From VXNJ01 sp965249595 (GTDB taxonomy: Bacteria > Chloroflexota > UBA11872 > VXNJ01), in assembly GCA_965249595.1 (NCBI GenBank), contig OZ252242.1:1488001-1552000 (forward strand): DNA of 64,000 nucleotides, read 5' to 3'. This document shows positions 23,416 to 32,894 of this stretch, piece after piece. Below the pieces are notes generated by a model. It made no database searches and was not told where the DNA came from. It saw nothing but the letters and a program-made list of their open reading frames with translations. Each line of letters begins with the position of its first letter. Positions within the stretch are counted from its first letter, which is position 1. The position numbers were made by a program, and so were the translations under genes.

Positions 23416-24487
23416 CTGGGGCGACGTGGGCCTGATCCTGGGAATCGAGACATCGTGCGACGACACCTCGGTCGGCCTGCTGGAGGGTGGTCGGTGCCTG
23501 GGTCTGGCGACCCAATCGAGCGTGGATGAACATGCCGCCTGGGGCGGCATCGTGCCCGAGCTGGCCTCGCGCCAGCACATATTGGCCGTTGGGCCGGTGG
23601 TCGAACAGGCCCTCGCCGACGGCTCGCGCGAGCTATCCGAAGTTGTCGCGGTGGCGGCAACCCATGGGCCCGGACTGGCCGGTTCTCTACTGGTCGGCTT
23701 CAACTATGCCCAGGGACTTGCGGTGGCCTTGGGGGTCCCGCTGCTGCCAGTGAACCACCTGGCCGCCCATGCCCATGCCTGCTGGTTAGACCAACCGGAC
23801 GGCGCGGGCCCGGGTCTTCCGGCGGTTTGTCTGCTGGTGTCCGGCGGGCACACCGAACTAACGTTGATGCATTCGCTCGATAAGCATCAATTGCTGGGGA
23901 GAACGCGCGACGATGCGGTCGGAGAGGCATTTGACAAGGCCGCCCGGATCATGGGATTGGGCTTCCCCGGCGGGCCGGCCATCGAGCGGACCGCCCAGCA
24001 ATGCCGTCAGTCGGGGCTCCCTCCCTTTTCCCTGCCGCGGCCCGCATTGCCGGGAAGTTGGGATTTCTCTTTTGCGGGGCTCAAAAGCGCTATCGGCAGG
24101 GCTCGCCGCGGAGAACTTGGACCGCGCGAGAGGAAGGACTTGTTCGCCGATGGCGAGGGCGCCGATTTTGCCGAGGGGCGGCCGGCGGCAATAGCCCAAA
24201 TGGCAGCCGGATTTCAAGACTCGGTGGTTGAAGTCTTGGTGTCCAAGACGGTAGCTGCGGCCCAGGCACATGAGGTCAAGTCGGTGTTGCTGTGCGGCGG
24301 CGTCGCCGCCAACCGCCAGCTTCGCGAATCGTTGACTCGAGCCAGTCCGGTACCGGTTCACATCCCCGAATTTGCCTATTGCACCGACAACGGCGCCATG
24401 GTGGCGATGAGCGGCACGATCGCCCTGGCCGCCGGAGCCGCTAACGCCGGGCCGACCGACATCGATCCCAGTCTGCGCTTAACTTAA
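23408..24487 (+). CDS. tsaD: tRNA t6A37 threonylcarbamoyltransferase TsaD
   Basis: The catalytic subunit that transfers threonylcarbamoyl to A37 of ANN-decoding tRNAs. Motifs are GIETSCDDTSVG (12-23), the GGIVPELASRQH block, ATHGPGLAGSLLVG, the metal-binding NHLAAHAHA (His117, His121), LLVSGGHTEL, DFSFAGLKSA and the C-terminal YCTDNGAMVA with its metal Asp. The GTG start at 23408 overlaps rimI by eight bases; GTG 23426 is an alternative. Length 359 is normal. It closes the operon and is convergent to the amidase. Confidence 0.96.
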   Translation: MSSWGDVGLILGIETSCDDTSVGLLEGGRCLGLATQSSVDEHAAWGGIVPELASRQHILAVGPVVEQALADGSRELSEVVAVAATHGPGLAGSLLVGFNYAQGLAVALGVPLLPVNHLAAHAHACWLDQPDGAGPGLPAVCLLVSGGHTELTLMHSLDKHQLLGRTRDDAVGEAFDKAARIMGLGFPGGPAIERTAQQCRQSGLPPFSLPRPALPGSWDFSFAGLKSAIGRARRGELGPRERKDLFADGEGADFAEGRPAAIAQMAAGFQDSVVEVLVSKTVAAAQAHEVKSVLLCGGVAANRQLRESLTRASPVPVHIPEFAYCTDNGAMVAMSGTIALAAGAANAGPTDIDPSLRLT

Positions 24488-24551
24488 CGGACGGTGACTG
24501 CGCCCGGGTCCGGGTATTACGGCCGGCCACCGCATTTTCTCTGCGGCGCCG

Positions 24552-25940
24552 TCAATCGATCGGGTGCCGGTCGGCCCAGCCGGTTAGCGCTTCATAGGCG
24601 CCGGCGATCCGATAGAGGGTGGCCTCATCCAGCGGCGTCGCCGCGATTTGTAATCCAATCGGCAACCCGCTTGGCGAAAAACCGCAGGGAACCGAAAGGG
24701 CCGGCCACCCGATCACTGAGAAAGGCATGGTGAAGCGTCCGCGCTGCGTCAGGATGCTCTTGGCCCGGCGGGCGGCGATTGGTTCCTGCGGATCCAGCGC
24801 CGGCGCGGTGGTGGGCATGGCCGGCGTTAGCAGCGCCGCAATACCTTGGCAGGTGTCTGCGGTCATGGCTGCCAGTTCAGCGCGGCGGGTGAAGGCGTCG
24901 GCCCTGTCGGCTGGACTCAGCGACCGACCCGCTTTGATATTTGATCGCAGATGAGGTGCGTAATCGAGGGCCCGCGCCGGGTACCAGGCCTGGTGCGCCT
25001 TGGCGGCTTCGGCATAGGCCAGGCCGCGATAAGTATTGGCGACTGATTCGTCACCGCCAAAACTCAAATCCACCGATTCGATCTTCGCGCCCAGCGAAGA
25101 AAGCACTCCCAACGCCACTTCAAACGCGTCAGCCACTTCGGAATCGGCGCCGCCGGCAATCCAGCCTCGCGGCACCCCCAACACGATTCCATCGATGTCA
25201 GGCGCCTCGACCGCCCGCTGGCAGAGTGGTCCCTGGCCCCGCAGGGTGTCGAACATGATGGCGTTGTCGGCCACCGTGCGGGTCATCGGCCCCACCGTAT
25301 CACAGGTCGGCGACAACTGAAAGATCCCGCCCAGATCGATGACGCCATTGGTTGGTTTGATCCCGACTATCCCGCACCAGGAGGCCGGTTGGCGAATTGA
25401 ACCGGACGTGTCAGTTCCCAGGGCGCCAACGGCTAGGCCGGCTGCCACCGCTGTCCCGGACCCGGTGCTGGAACCGCCACTGAAATGGTCGCGCCGCCAT
25501 GGATTGCGGCAATAGCCAAAGGTGATGTTGTCGGTGACTCCACCCATCGCAAATTCCATCAGCGCCAATTTGCCCAGCAGAACGGATCCGGCAGCTCGCA
25601 GGGCGCGGGCCACGTAGGCATCACGATTGGGAATCCGCCCGATACAGATCCGCGATCCATAGGTGGTTTCGATATCGGCGGTGTCTATTAGATCTTTGAG
25701 CCCGATCGCTATGCCGTCGAGCGGGCCTAGCGGTTCGCCGTGGCGGTAGCGTTCGGCAGAGGCCGCAGCATCACCTAGAGCCCGCTGCGCGGTTACCAGC
25801 AAAAAGGCGCCGAGGTCATCGTTGAGATCGTTGATGCGATCGAGCAGGGTCTGGGCGACTTGCACCGGTGTTAGCTCGCCGCTGGCGTAGGCGGCCCGCA
25901 GTTGCGCAGCGCTCAGGTAGTAGATCGGGTTTCGGGCCAT
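24552..25940 (-). CDS. amidase-signature family hydrolase
   Basis: A 462-residue amidase of the GatA/AtzF superfamily hydrolysing a carboxamide or related bond. The Ser-cisSer-Lys triad is visible: Lys in IGLKDLIDT, Ser in TDTSGSIRQPA, and Ser in the glycine-rich HFSGGSSTGSG. A genuine GatA role is unlikely, as gatB and gatC are absent nearby and the C-terminal half is shorter and diverged. It is the last gene of the minus-strand run, 84 bases after purH. Substrate unknown. Confidence 0.88.
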   Translation of the reverse strand: MARNPIYYLSAAQLRAAYASGELTPVQVAQTLLDRINDLNDDLGAFLLVTAQRALGDAAASAERYRHGEPLGPLDGIAIGLKDLIDTADIETTYGSRICIGRIPNRDAYVARALRAAGSVLLGKLALMEFAMGGVTDNITFGYCRNPWRRDHFSGGSSTGSGTAVAAGLAVGALGTDTSGSIRQPASWCGIVGIKPTNGVIDLGGIFQLSPTCDTVGPMTRTVADNAIMFDTLRGQGPLCQRAVEAPDIDGIVLGVPRGWIAGGADSEVADAFEVALGVLSSLGAKIESVDLSFGGDESVANTYRGLAYAEAAKAHQAWYPARALDYAPHLRSNIKAGRSLSPADRADAFTRRAELAAMTADTCQGIAALLTPAMPTTAPALDPQEPIAARRAKSILTQRGRFTMPFSVIGWPALSVPCGFSPSGLPIGLQIAATPLDEATLYRIAGAYEALTGWADRHPID

Positions 25941-26024
25941 ACCTTGCTCAATATCTCAATCTGGAAGAGATGTTCCCTGCGATGCCCTCGGTCAATCGAA
26001 TCTGTGCACCGCGCGCTGGTTCGG

Positions 26025-27563
26025 TCAATGTCGGAAATGTCGCTGACCGGTTAGGACCATGACCGCGCCGACTTCATCGCAGGCGGCGATGACCTCGCCG
26101 TCGCGCTTGGATCCACCCGGCTGAATGATCGCGCCAACCCCGGCCGCCAGGGCCAATTGGGCCCCATCGGCGAACGGGAAGAATGCGTCGGAGGCCAACA
26201 CCGCCCCCTTGGCCCGCTCGCCGGCCTGGGCGATGGCAATCTCGACCGATTTGACACGGCTCATCTGACCCGCCCCAACACCCACCAAGGCCCCGTCGCG
26301 GGCCAGGGCGATGGCGTTGGATTTGACGTGCTTGACCGCCCGATTGGCAAATTGCAGGTCTCGCATCTGATCGGCGCTGGGCTCGCTCCGGCTTACCACG
26401 CGATGGCTCTCGTGGGCAACTGGCAGTCGGTCCCGTTGCTGCACCAGGACGCTCTCGCCCTGACCGACGATGGCCAGATCAGAAAGCAGGGTGCCGTCCA
26501 TCGACCCATCCGCCGCTACCGTGGCAAACACGCGGGTGTTGGCGCGCCGTTTGAGGCGCTCTAGGGCGTCCGGGGTAACTTCGGGGGCCAGGACGACCTC
26601 CAAAAACACCGCCCGCATGGCGGCCACCGTCGCGAGCTGGAGTGGGCGATTGAAGGCCACCATCCCGCCGTAGATCGCGACCCGGTCACCGGCTCGTGCC
26701 CGTCTGAAAGCCTCCGCTTGATCATCGCTGAGCGCTAAGCCGCAGGGGTTGCCGTGCTTGAGCGCCAAGCATGCGCTCTCATCGAAATCGGCAATGGCGG
26801 CTTTTGCCGCGTGGAGGTCCAAAACGTTGTTGTAGGACGGTTGCGGACCGCTCAGCTGGCGGAATCCGGCTTCGGCCGAATTCGGTCCGAGACGGTAGTG
26901 GGCGGCGAATTTCTGATGGGGATTTTCCCCGTATCGCAGGTCGCGCACCTTTTCTAGCGGGACCACCAATCGCTGTGGCGGGCTTTCGGGGACGCCCTGC
27001 CACCAGGCGGCAATTAGGGCGTCGTAACTGGCGGTTAGGGCGAAGGCTTTGGCGGCCAGCCGCTTTCGCAGCGTCGCGGCGTCATCGGAACCGGCCAGCG
27101 CCGAGAGCGCGGCCGGGTAGTCGTCGGGGTCAGTTAAGGCGTAGACGTGAGCGCAGTTTTTGGCAGCCGCGCGGATCATCGTCGGCCCTCCAATGTCAAT
27201 CTGCTCCACCAGCGCGGACGCTTTGGCCCTGGCCTTCAACGCGTCGGCGAAGGGATAGAGATTGCAGGCGACTACGTCGATTGCCGCTATCGAATGCAAT
27301 TGAGCCTCGGCCCGATCTCCTTCATCGGACCGTCGCATGAGCAGGCCTCCGAAGATGGCCGGGTGCAACGTCTTGACGCGCCCGCCAAAAATCTCGCTCT
27401 GCCCGGTGACCACCTCCACGGCGATGGCCGATATGCCCTCGGCCCGCAGGTGGGTCAGCGTTCCGCCGGAGGCGAGCAGTTCAAAGCCCTGCTCCGCCAA
27501 ACCCTGGGCGAGCTCGCTGATGCCCCGCTTATCGTAGACCGACAGCAACGCTCGTTTACTCAC
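26025..27563 (-). CDS. purH: bifunctional AICAR transformylase/IMP cyclohydrolase
   Basis: It catalyses the last two steps to IMP. The N-terminal IMP cyclohydrolase (about 1-195) has SVYDKRGI, SGGTLTHL, GGRVKTLHPAIFGG and CNLYPF; the C-terminal transformylase has LRYGENPHQ and LKHGNPCG. The start is GTG 27561-27563, overlapping the purN stop (GTGA) with GAGGAG five bases upstream; upstream starts would add eight poorly conserved residues. Length 512 is standard. It is the last purine gene of the cluster. Confidence 0.97.
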   Translation of the reverse strand: MSKRALLSVYDKRGISELAQGLAEQGFELLASGGTLTHLRAEGISAIAVEVVTGQSEIFGGRVKTLHPAIFGGLLMRRSDEGDRAEAQLHSIAAIDVVACNLYPFADALKARAKASALVEQIDIGGPTMIRAAAKNCAHVYALTDPDDYPAALSALAGSDDAATLRKRLAAKAFALTASYDALIAAWWQGVPESPPQRLVVPLEKVRDLRYGENPHQKFAAHYRLGPNSAEAGFRQLSGPQPSYNNVLDLHAAKAAIADFDESACLALKHGNPCGLALSDDQAEAFRRARAGDRVAIYGGMVAFNRPLQLATVAAMRAVFLEVVLAPEVTPDALERLKRRANTRVFATVAADGSMDGTLLSDLAIVGQGESVLVQQRDRLPVAHESHRVVSRSEPSADQMRDLQFANRAVKHVKSNAIALARDGALVGVGAGQMSRVKSVEIAIAQAGERAKGAVLASDAFFPFADGAQLALAAGVGAIIQPGGSKRDGEVIAACDEVGAVMVLTGQRHFRH

Positions 27564-28189
27564 TTCGACTCCTCGATCCATGCCCACTGGCCGTCAACAT
27601 GAAGGCGGCCGCGGGCTAGGCGATCAATCACCGACGGTAGTAGACGGTGTTCTTCGCGCAGTATCCGTTGGGCGAGTGATTGCGGGCAATCGTCGCGGTG
27701 GACCGGCACTACGGCCTGGTCGATGATCGGCCCTCCGTCAAGCTGGTCGGTAACCAGGTGCACGGTGCACCCGCTAAAGCGCACCCCGGCGGCGATCGCC
27801 GCCGCCGGCGGGGCCGGGGCCATTCCGCCGGCGAATGCCGGCAGCAGTGATGGATGGATATTGATAATCCGTCCCTCGAACCGCGCCAGCAAAGCGCCGC
27901 CGACGATGCGGTCGAAACCAGCCAGCACGATCAGCTGGGCACCGGCGGCAGCAGCGCGATCGGCGAATTGGCGCATCTGGGCCGGCCGGCCGCCGGCCTG
28001 CCGGCGGGTAATTGCAAACGTCTCCAAATCGGCCTGGCGGGCCCGCAACAGGCCCTGGCAACCGGGCCGGTTGGACATTACCAGCGAGACCTTGGCGGCG
28101 ATCTCGCCGCTGCGGCAGCGGTCCAGGATCGCCTGCAGGTTTGATCCCCGCCCAGACACAATTACCGCCAGTTGCAATGGGCTGCTCAC
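27560..28189 (-). CDS. purN: phosphoribosylglycinamide formyltransferase
   Basis: The formyl-tetrahydrofolate-dependent GAR transformylase, third step of purine synthesis. SGRGSNLQA at 12-20 binds phosphate; the catalytic NIHPSLLP and the TVHLVTDQLDGGP block with the catalytic Asp are intact. The loop after LLP reads GGMAPAPP, where most homologues have a His-containing GxHA-type sequence with two fewer residues, a minor oddity. The GTG start overlaps the purM stop (GTGA). Confidence 0.95.
   Translation of the reverse strand: MSSPLQLAVIVSGRGSNLQAILDRCRSGEIAAKVSLVMSNRPGCQGLLRARQADLETFAITRRQAGGRPAQMRQFADRAAAAGAQLIVLAGFDRIVGGALLARFEGRIINIHPSLLPAFAGGMAPAPPAAAIAAGVRFSGCTVHLVTDQLDGGPIIDQAVVPVHRDDCPQSLAQRILREEHRLLPSVIDRLARGRLHVDGQWAWIEESK
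27569..27574 (-). promoter_or_regulatory. Shine-Dalgarno deciding the purH start
   Basis: GAGGAG on the minus strand, five bases before the GTG at 27563. It supports the GTGA overlap start over the ATG at 27581 or GTG at 27587. Confidence 0.65.
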
Positions 28190-29226
28190 CGCAGGATGCG
28201 TGCCCGTTGGGGACTTTCGTCGGCAATGACCTGGCCAACCAGGGTGGCGCCAGGGATTGATCGCACCAGCCGGTCAGAGAGCGGGCGTGGTCCGATAACG
28301 GCCATCCCGATTCCCAGGTTGAAGACCTGGGCCAATTCGCCAAATTCGATCTTGCCAGCCTCTTGAATCAGGTGAAAGATCGGTGGAACCTGCCATGTGC
28401 CCCAACCAAATTGCGCACACAGGCCAGCGGGTATCACCCGCGCGGTGTTGGCCTCGATGCCACCACCGGTTATGTGGGCGAGGGCATGGATATGAGCCCG
28501 GTGTGGGATTACGTCATTGACATAACAACGGTGGACGGCCAGCAGTTCGTCGATCAGGGGGCGCCCGACCTGCCGATTGTGCGCCGCCAGATCAAAGTCC
28601 GCCAGGACCTTGGTGGCCAGTGAATACCCATTGGTATGGATGCCGTTGGACGGCAACGCGACGATGTCGTCGCCCGCAGCAACCCTTGTCCCGTCGATGA
28701 GTGATCCCGCCTCCACCACCCCGAGGATGGTTCCGACCAGGTCAAGCTGACCTGACCGGTAGACACCGGGCAATTGGGCGGTTTCGCCGCCGACCACCGA
28801 AGTCCCAATGGCCCCACAGGCATCGGCCAGCCCGCCGACGGCATCGGCCAGCATGGCCGGCGCCAGGTCGCTGTGGGCGATGTAGTCAACGAATGCCAGT
28901 GGCTCGGCACCAATCGCGAGGATGTCGTTGGCGCAGTGGTTGACCAGATCATGGCCGACCGAACCCAAGCGGTTGTGGGTCGCCGCCAGGCCCACCTTGG
29001 TGCCAACCGAATCGGTGCTCAGGGCCAGCACCGGGTCGCGCATCCCGGCGGGGATGCGGATGGCGCCGGCGAATGATCCCAGGCCCGCCAAAACGAGCGA
29101 CGAATGGGTTGCCTGGAGCCGCCCGCGGACCGAGTCGAGCATCGATTCGGCGGCCTCGATATCAACCCCGGCGGCCCGGTAGTCGATCTCGCTACGTCCT
29201 AGTTGGTGGAATGGCGGTCGCTTCAA
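28186..29226 (-). CDS. purM: phosphoribosylformylglycinamidine cyclo-ligase
   Basis: AIR synthetase, the ATP-dependent ring closure of FGAM. The protein opens with DYRAAGVDIEA and has STDSVGTK, NHCANDILAIGAEPL, VGGETAQLPGVY and LPSNGIHTNGYSL, and the usual GGGI helix start. Length 346 is normal. The TTG start at 29224-29226 lies inside purF, a 35-base overlap; no later start codon precedes the conserved DYRAAG, so this start is favoured. Confidence 0.96.
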   Translation of the reverse strand: MKRPPFHQLGRSEIDYRAAGVDIEAAESMLDSVRGRLQATHSSLVLAGLGSFAGAIRIPAGMRDPVLALSTDSVGTKVGLAATHNRLGSVGHDLVNHCANDILAIGAEPLAFVDYIAHSDLAPAMLADAVGGLADACGAIGTSVVGGETAQLPGVYRSGQLDLVGTILGVVEAGSLIDGTRVAAGDDIVALPSNGIHTNGYSLATKVLADFDLAAHNRQVGRPLIDELLAVHRCYVNDVIPHRAHIHALAHITGGGIEANTARVIPAGLCAQFGWGTWQVPPIFHLIQEAGKIEFGELAQVFNLGIGMAVIGPRPLSDRLVRSIPGATLVGQVIADESPQRARILR

Positions 29227-30694
29227 CTGCCGGTTCGTAGGCCAATTTGTCCATCTTCAATTGGACCGCAATTGGATAGTTGCGCGTAAAACAGCCGGTG
29301 CAGAGCTGGGCCTTCGGAGGATTTACCGCGTCGACGAGCTCCTCAAGGCTCAAGTAGGCGAGCGAATCGGCGCCGACGCTCTTGCGGATGCCGTCGACAG
29401 AGTGGGTGTGGGCAATCAGTTGATCGGGGTCCTGGATATCGACTCCGTAGAAACAGGGCCAACGCACCGGCGGGGAAGAAATGCGCAGATGGACCTCGGC
29501 CGCCCGCCCGGCGGTCTTTAGGTGCCGGACGATCTCGCGCGTGGTGTTGCCGCGGACGATCGAGTCGTCTACGACCACCAACCGTTTGCCGGCGGTAATC
29601 GCCGGCAGCGCATTCAATTTGAGCTTTATGCCCAGTTTTCGAATCTCGTCGTCGGGTTCGATAAAAGTGCGCCCGATGTAACGGCTCTTGGTGAGCCCTT
29701 CACCATACGGTATGCCGGCCGCGGCGGCGTAGCCGATGGCCGCGGCGGTGGCCGAGTCGGGAATACCTATCACCAGATCAGCCGGCACCGGTGACTGCAG
29801 GGCTAGGCGACGGCCCATATCCATTCGGGCTTGGTACAGATTCACTCCCTCGATGTCTGAATCGGGGCGCGCAAAGTAGATGTACTCAAAGACGCACAGG
29901 GCTTGTGGAGCTGTGGCCGGGGTACCGTGGCTGGCGATCCCGTCAGTGCTAATTTCGAGCACTTCGCCGGCCAGGATGTCTCGATCAAAAGTTGCCTCCA
30001 GGGCGGAAAAGGCACACGACTCGGATGCCAGCAGGACGCCATCGCCCAAATGGCCCAAGCACAGGGGCCGATTGCCCAGCGGATCGCGCACCGCGATGAG
30101 GCGGTCGGTGGCCAGGAACACCAGCGAATAGGATCCTTCAAGATCGGCTATCCCGGCCATCACCTTTTCCACAAAGTTGTTCCCGGGCGCGTTTACCACC
30201 AGGGCAAGAATCAATTCGGTATCGGAAGTGCCCACAAATTGGGCGCCGGCGCCGAGCAGGTCGTTGCGCAGCACTTCGGAATTGGTCAGATTGCCGTTGT
30301 GGGACACCGCCAGCGGACCAAATTCGGTCTCGGCCACGATCGGTTGGGCATTCTCAATCCGATTGGATCCGGTCGTCGAATAACGGTTGTGGCCAATTGC
30401 GATGTCGCCCTGCAATTTGGATAGCGACTCGTTATCGAATACCTGTGAAACCAGGCCCATGTGTTTGTGGATGGATAAAGATCGTCCATCGCTTACGGCA
30501 ATCCCCGAACTTTCCTGTCCGCGGTGTTGCAGCGTGTATAGCCCGAAGTAGGTTCGGCGGGCTACATCTTGGCCCGGCGCATAGATTCCGAACACGCCGC
30601 ATTCTTCGGCCAGCGTTCGGGTCTGCGGACTGAACCAGTATTGGCCCGAGTCTTTTATCCGTGGTGCCTTTCGGTCAACCGTCGGCAAGTTCAT
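29192..30694 (-). CDS. purF: amidophosphoribosyltransferase
   Basis: The committed step of purine synthesis, forming phosphoribosylamine from PRPP and glutamine. Residues 1-31 resemble a propeptide, and Cys32 (EEC-GVFG) would be the exposed N-terminal nucleophile. The glutaminase domain has LQHRGQESSGIA and HNRYSTTG. The phosphoribosyltransferase half has VVVDDSIVRGNT. Cysteines in LCTGCF near the C-terminus, with others in the protein, suggest the Fe-S-containing (Bacillus-type) form; this is inference. It starts one base after the purL stop. Confidence 0.96.
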   Translation of the reverse strand: MNLPTVDRKAPRIKDSGQYWFSPQTRTLAEECGVFGIYAPGQDVARRTYFGLYTLQHRGQESSGIAVSDGRSLSIHKHMGLVSQVFDNESLSKLQGDIAIGHNRYSTTGSNRIENAQPIVAETEFGPLAVSHNGNLTNSEVLRNDLLGAGAQFVGTSDTELILALVVNAPGNNFVEKVMAGIADLEGSYSLVFLATDRLIAVRDPLGNRPLCLGHLGDGVLLASESCAFSALEATFDRDILAGEVLEISTDGIASHGTPATAPQALCVFEYIYFARPDSDIEGVNLYQARMDMGRRLALQSPVPADLVIGIPDSATAAAIGYAAAAGIPYGEGLTKSRYIGRTFIEPDDEIRKLGIKLKLNALPAITAGKRLVVVDDSIVRGNTTREIVRHLKTAGRAAEVHLRISSPPVRWPCFYGVDIQDPDQLIAHTHSVDGIRKSVGADSLAYLSLEELVDAVNPPKAQLCTGCFTRNYPIAVQLKMDKLAYEPAVEATAIPPTRT

Positions 30695-30695
30695 T

Positions 30696-32894
30696 TTAAG
30701 TACCAGTCCCGCTTAGCAGATCGGACAACCCGCTCTGGAATGCTTGCCGCGCCGCCGCCAGGTCAACCCGACAGAGGCCCTCAAATTCGATGGTTCCGTT
30801 GGCGTTGGCTCGACCCAACTCCCATACCGGAATTGCCTGCTGCTCGCCTCTTGTCCGCACCGACTCGACCCCCGCCTCATCGGCGCTGATTAGTATCCGG
30901 CCTTGGCATTCGCCAAAGAGGGCAACCTCGGCCGGGCCGGATGGCAGCGTCCCCACGGTCAGGCCCAGGCCGCCGGCGATGGCCATCTCGGCCGCCGCAA
31001 CCGCCAGGCCGCCACGGTAGGGGTTGCGGGCTGCGCGGACCAGGCCGTCCTCAGCAAGGCCCAGGTAGAAATCGTGCAGGCGGCGCTCGAAGTCCAGATC
31101 GACCTTCGGACGACCGGCCACGATCCCGTGGCATACGGCCAAATATTCACTGCCGCCAAGGTCTTCCGGCCAACCGCCCAGCAGCAGCAAATGTTCGTCG
31201 CCGGCGAGGGCCTGGTCGACAACCGCGCTTTCCAGGTTCTCGATCAAGCCGAGCATTCCGATTACCGGCGTGGGATAAATCTGGCCGCCGCCCGATTCAT
31301 TAAAGAGCGAAACGTTGCCGCCGGTAACCGCCAGGCCCAGCGAACGGCAGGCATCGGCGATTCCATCGATTCCTTCGGCCAACTGGTAGTAGACGGCGCT
31401 CTCGGTCGGACTGCCGAAATTGAGGCAATTGGTGATCGCGATGGGGCGCCCGCCAGCGCAAACGACGCTGCGGGCGGCGGCCGCGACGGCGATGGCTCCG
31501 CCCTGTCGCGGATCAAGATAGGTAATTCGACCCTCCCCGCCAGTGGCCAAGACCAGCGCTCGCTCGCTTTTTCCTATTCGCACGATCGCCGCGTCACCGG
31601 CGCCGGCCCGCACGGTGTTGGCGCCCACCGTTTGGTCGTAGGTCCGCCAGATCCGTTCGGTGCTGGCGATGTTGGCCGATCCCAGCAGGGTGAGCAGGTC
31701 TTCGGCCAGGTCCCGATCGCCCCGGTCCTCTATCTCAGGCGGGAGTTGCACTTCGTCGAGATAGGCCGGTCGCTCAACCGGCAGCCGGTATTGCGGCGAA
31801 TCCAAAAGGTGCTCGACGGCGACTTCGGCCACCGTCGCATCGCCCTCGCGCACGGTCAGCTTCCCGTCTGGCGTGACTTCGCCGATCTGGGCGCAATGGA
31901 GACCCCAGCGGCCGAACAGGTCAAAGACTTCCTGCTCGCGTCCGCGGCGGGCGATGACGAGCATCCGCTCTTGGCTCTCGGAGAGCATTACTTCGTAGGG
32001 CGTGAGTCCCTTGGTGCGACGCGGCACTTTGGCCACGTCGATCGTGACGCCGGCGCCGCTGCGTCCGGCGGCTTCGACGCTGGAGCTGGTGAGGCCGGCC
32101 GCGCCCAGGTCCTGGAGCCCGACCACGGCGTCGGTCTCGAGCAGTTCGAGGCAGGCCTCAATTAGCAGTTTTTCCATGAACGGATTGCCCACCTGGACGA
32201 CACCGCGGGTCGATTCCTGGGGGTTTTCCAGCGAGGCGAAAGTGGCCCCGTGAAGGCCGTCGCGGCCGGTGTCGGTGCCAACCAGGATCAATGGATTTCC
32301 GGCACCGGAAGCTACCGCCCGCGTGAGTTGGTCATGGCGCATCAAACCGACGCACATGGCGTTGACCAGCGGATTGCCGCCGTAGCTGGCATCGGCAATC
32401 GTGTCGCCGCCGACGGTGGGGATCCCGACGCAGTTGCCGTAGTGGGAGATTCCCGCCACGATGCCATTGGCCAGGTAGCGGTTGCGGTCGTCGGTTAAGG
32501 GCCCAAAGCGGAGTGAGTCGAGCAGGGCCACCGGGCGGGCGCCCATCGTGAAGATGTCGCGGATGATCCCGCCGACCCCGGTCGCGGCTCCCTCAAACGG
32601 TTCCACCGCGCTGGGATGATTGTGGCTCTCGATCTTGAACACGCAGGCGATACCCTCGCCGACGTCGACCACCCCGGCGTTTTCTTCGCCGGCGCTCACC
32701 AACATCCGCTCCGATTGCGAGGGCAGCCGTGACAGCAATGGCCGTGAGTGCTTGTAGCCGCAGTGTTCACTCCAGAGGGCTCCGAATATTCCCAGTTCAA
32801 GCGCGTTGGGGGCGCGGCCGATCAAGCCCTGGCAGCGCTGGTATTCGGCCCGCGTCATTGAGACCAGGCGCAGCTGCGCGTCGGTGGGGCTCAA
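30696..32894 (-). CDS. purL: phosphoribosylformylglycinamidine synthase subunit PurL
   Basis: The ATP-binding synthase subunit of the three-protein PurLQS complex. Motifs are WSEHCGYKHSRP, KIESHNHPSAVEPFEGAATG, VGGDTIAD, LQDLGAAGLTSSSVE and, in the second half, NCLNFGSP and VTGGNVSLFNE. The small (732-residue) form matches separate purS and purQ. The TTG start at 32894 overlaps the purQ stop (TTGA), with GGAG and GGGGG 4-14 bases upstream; starting further up at 32933 would translate the purQ C-terminus region out of frame. Confidence 0.96.
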   Translation of the reverse strand: MSPTDAQLRLVSMTRAEYQRCQGLIGRAPNALELGIFGALWSEHCGYKHSRPLLSRLPSQSERMLVSAGEENAGVVDVGEGIACVFKIESHNHPSAVEPFEGAATGVGGIIRDIFTMGARPVALLDSLRFGPLTDDRNRYLANGIVAGISHYGNCVGIPTVGGDTIADASYGGNPLVNAMCVGLMRHDQLTRAVASGAGNPLILVGTDTGRDGLHGATFASLENPQESTRGVVQVGNPFMEKLLIEACLELLETDAVVGLQDLGAAGLTSSSVEAAGRSGAGVTIDVAKVPRRTKGLTPYEVMLSESQERMLVIARRGREQEVFDLFGRWGLHCAQIGEVTPDGKLTVREGDATVAEVAVEHLLDSPQYRLPVERPAYLDEVQLPPEIEDRGDRDLAEDLLTLLGSANIASTERIWRTYDQTVGANTVRAGAGDAAIVRIGKSERALVLATGGEGRITYLDPRQGGAIAVAAAARSVVCAGGRPIAITNCLNFGSPTESAVYYQLAEGIDGIADACRSLGLAVTGGNVSLFNESGGGQIYPTPVIGMLGLIENLESAVVDQALAGDEHLLLLGGWPEDLGGSEYLAVCHGIVAGRPKVDLDFERRLHDFYLGLAEDGLVRAARNPYRGGLAVAAAEMAIAGGLGLTVGTLPSGPAEVALFGECQGRILISADEAGVESVRTRGEQQAIPVWELGRANANGTIEFEGLCRVDLAAARQAFQSGLSDLLSGTGT

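Noticed and set aside
24552..25940. Amidase as GatA of a tRNA amidotransferase
   Set aside because: No gatB or gatC nearby and the C-terminal half diverges; called a general amidase.
30903..32165. A 420-codon open frame on the plus strand
   Set aside because: It is antisense to purL, whose protein is fully conserved there. Long shadow frames are expected at this GC content; the translation has no family features.
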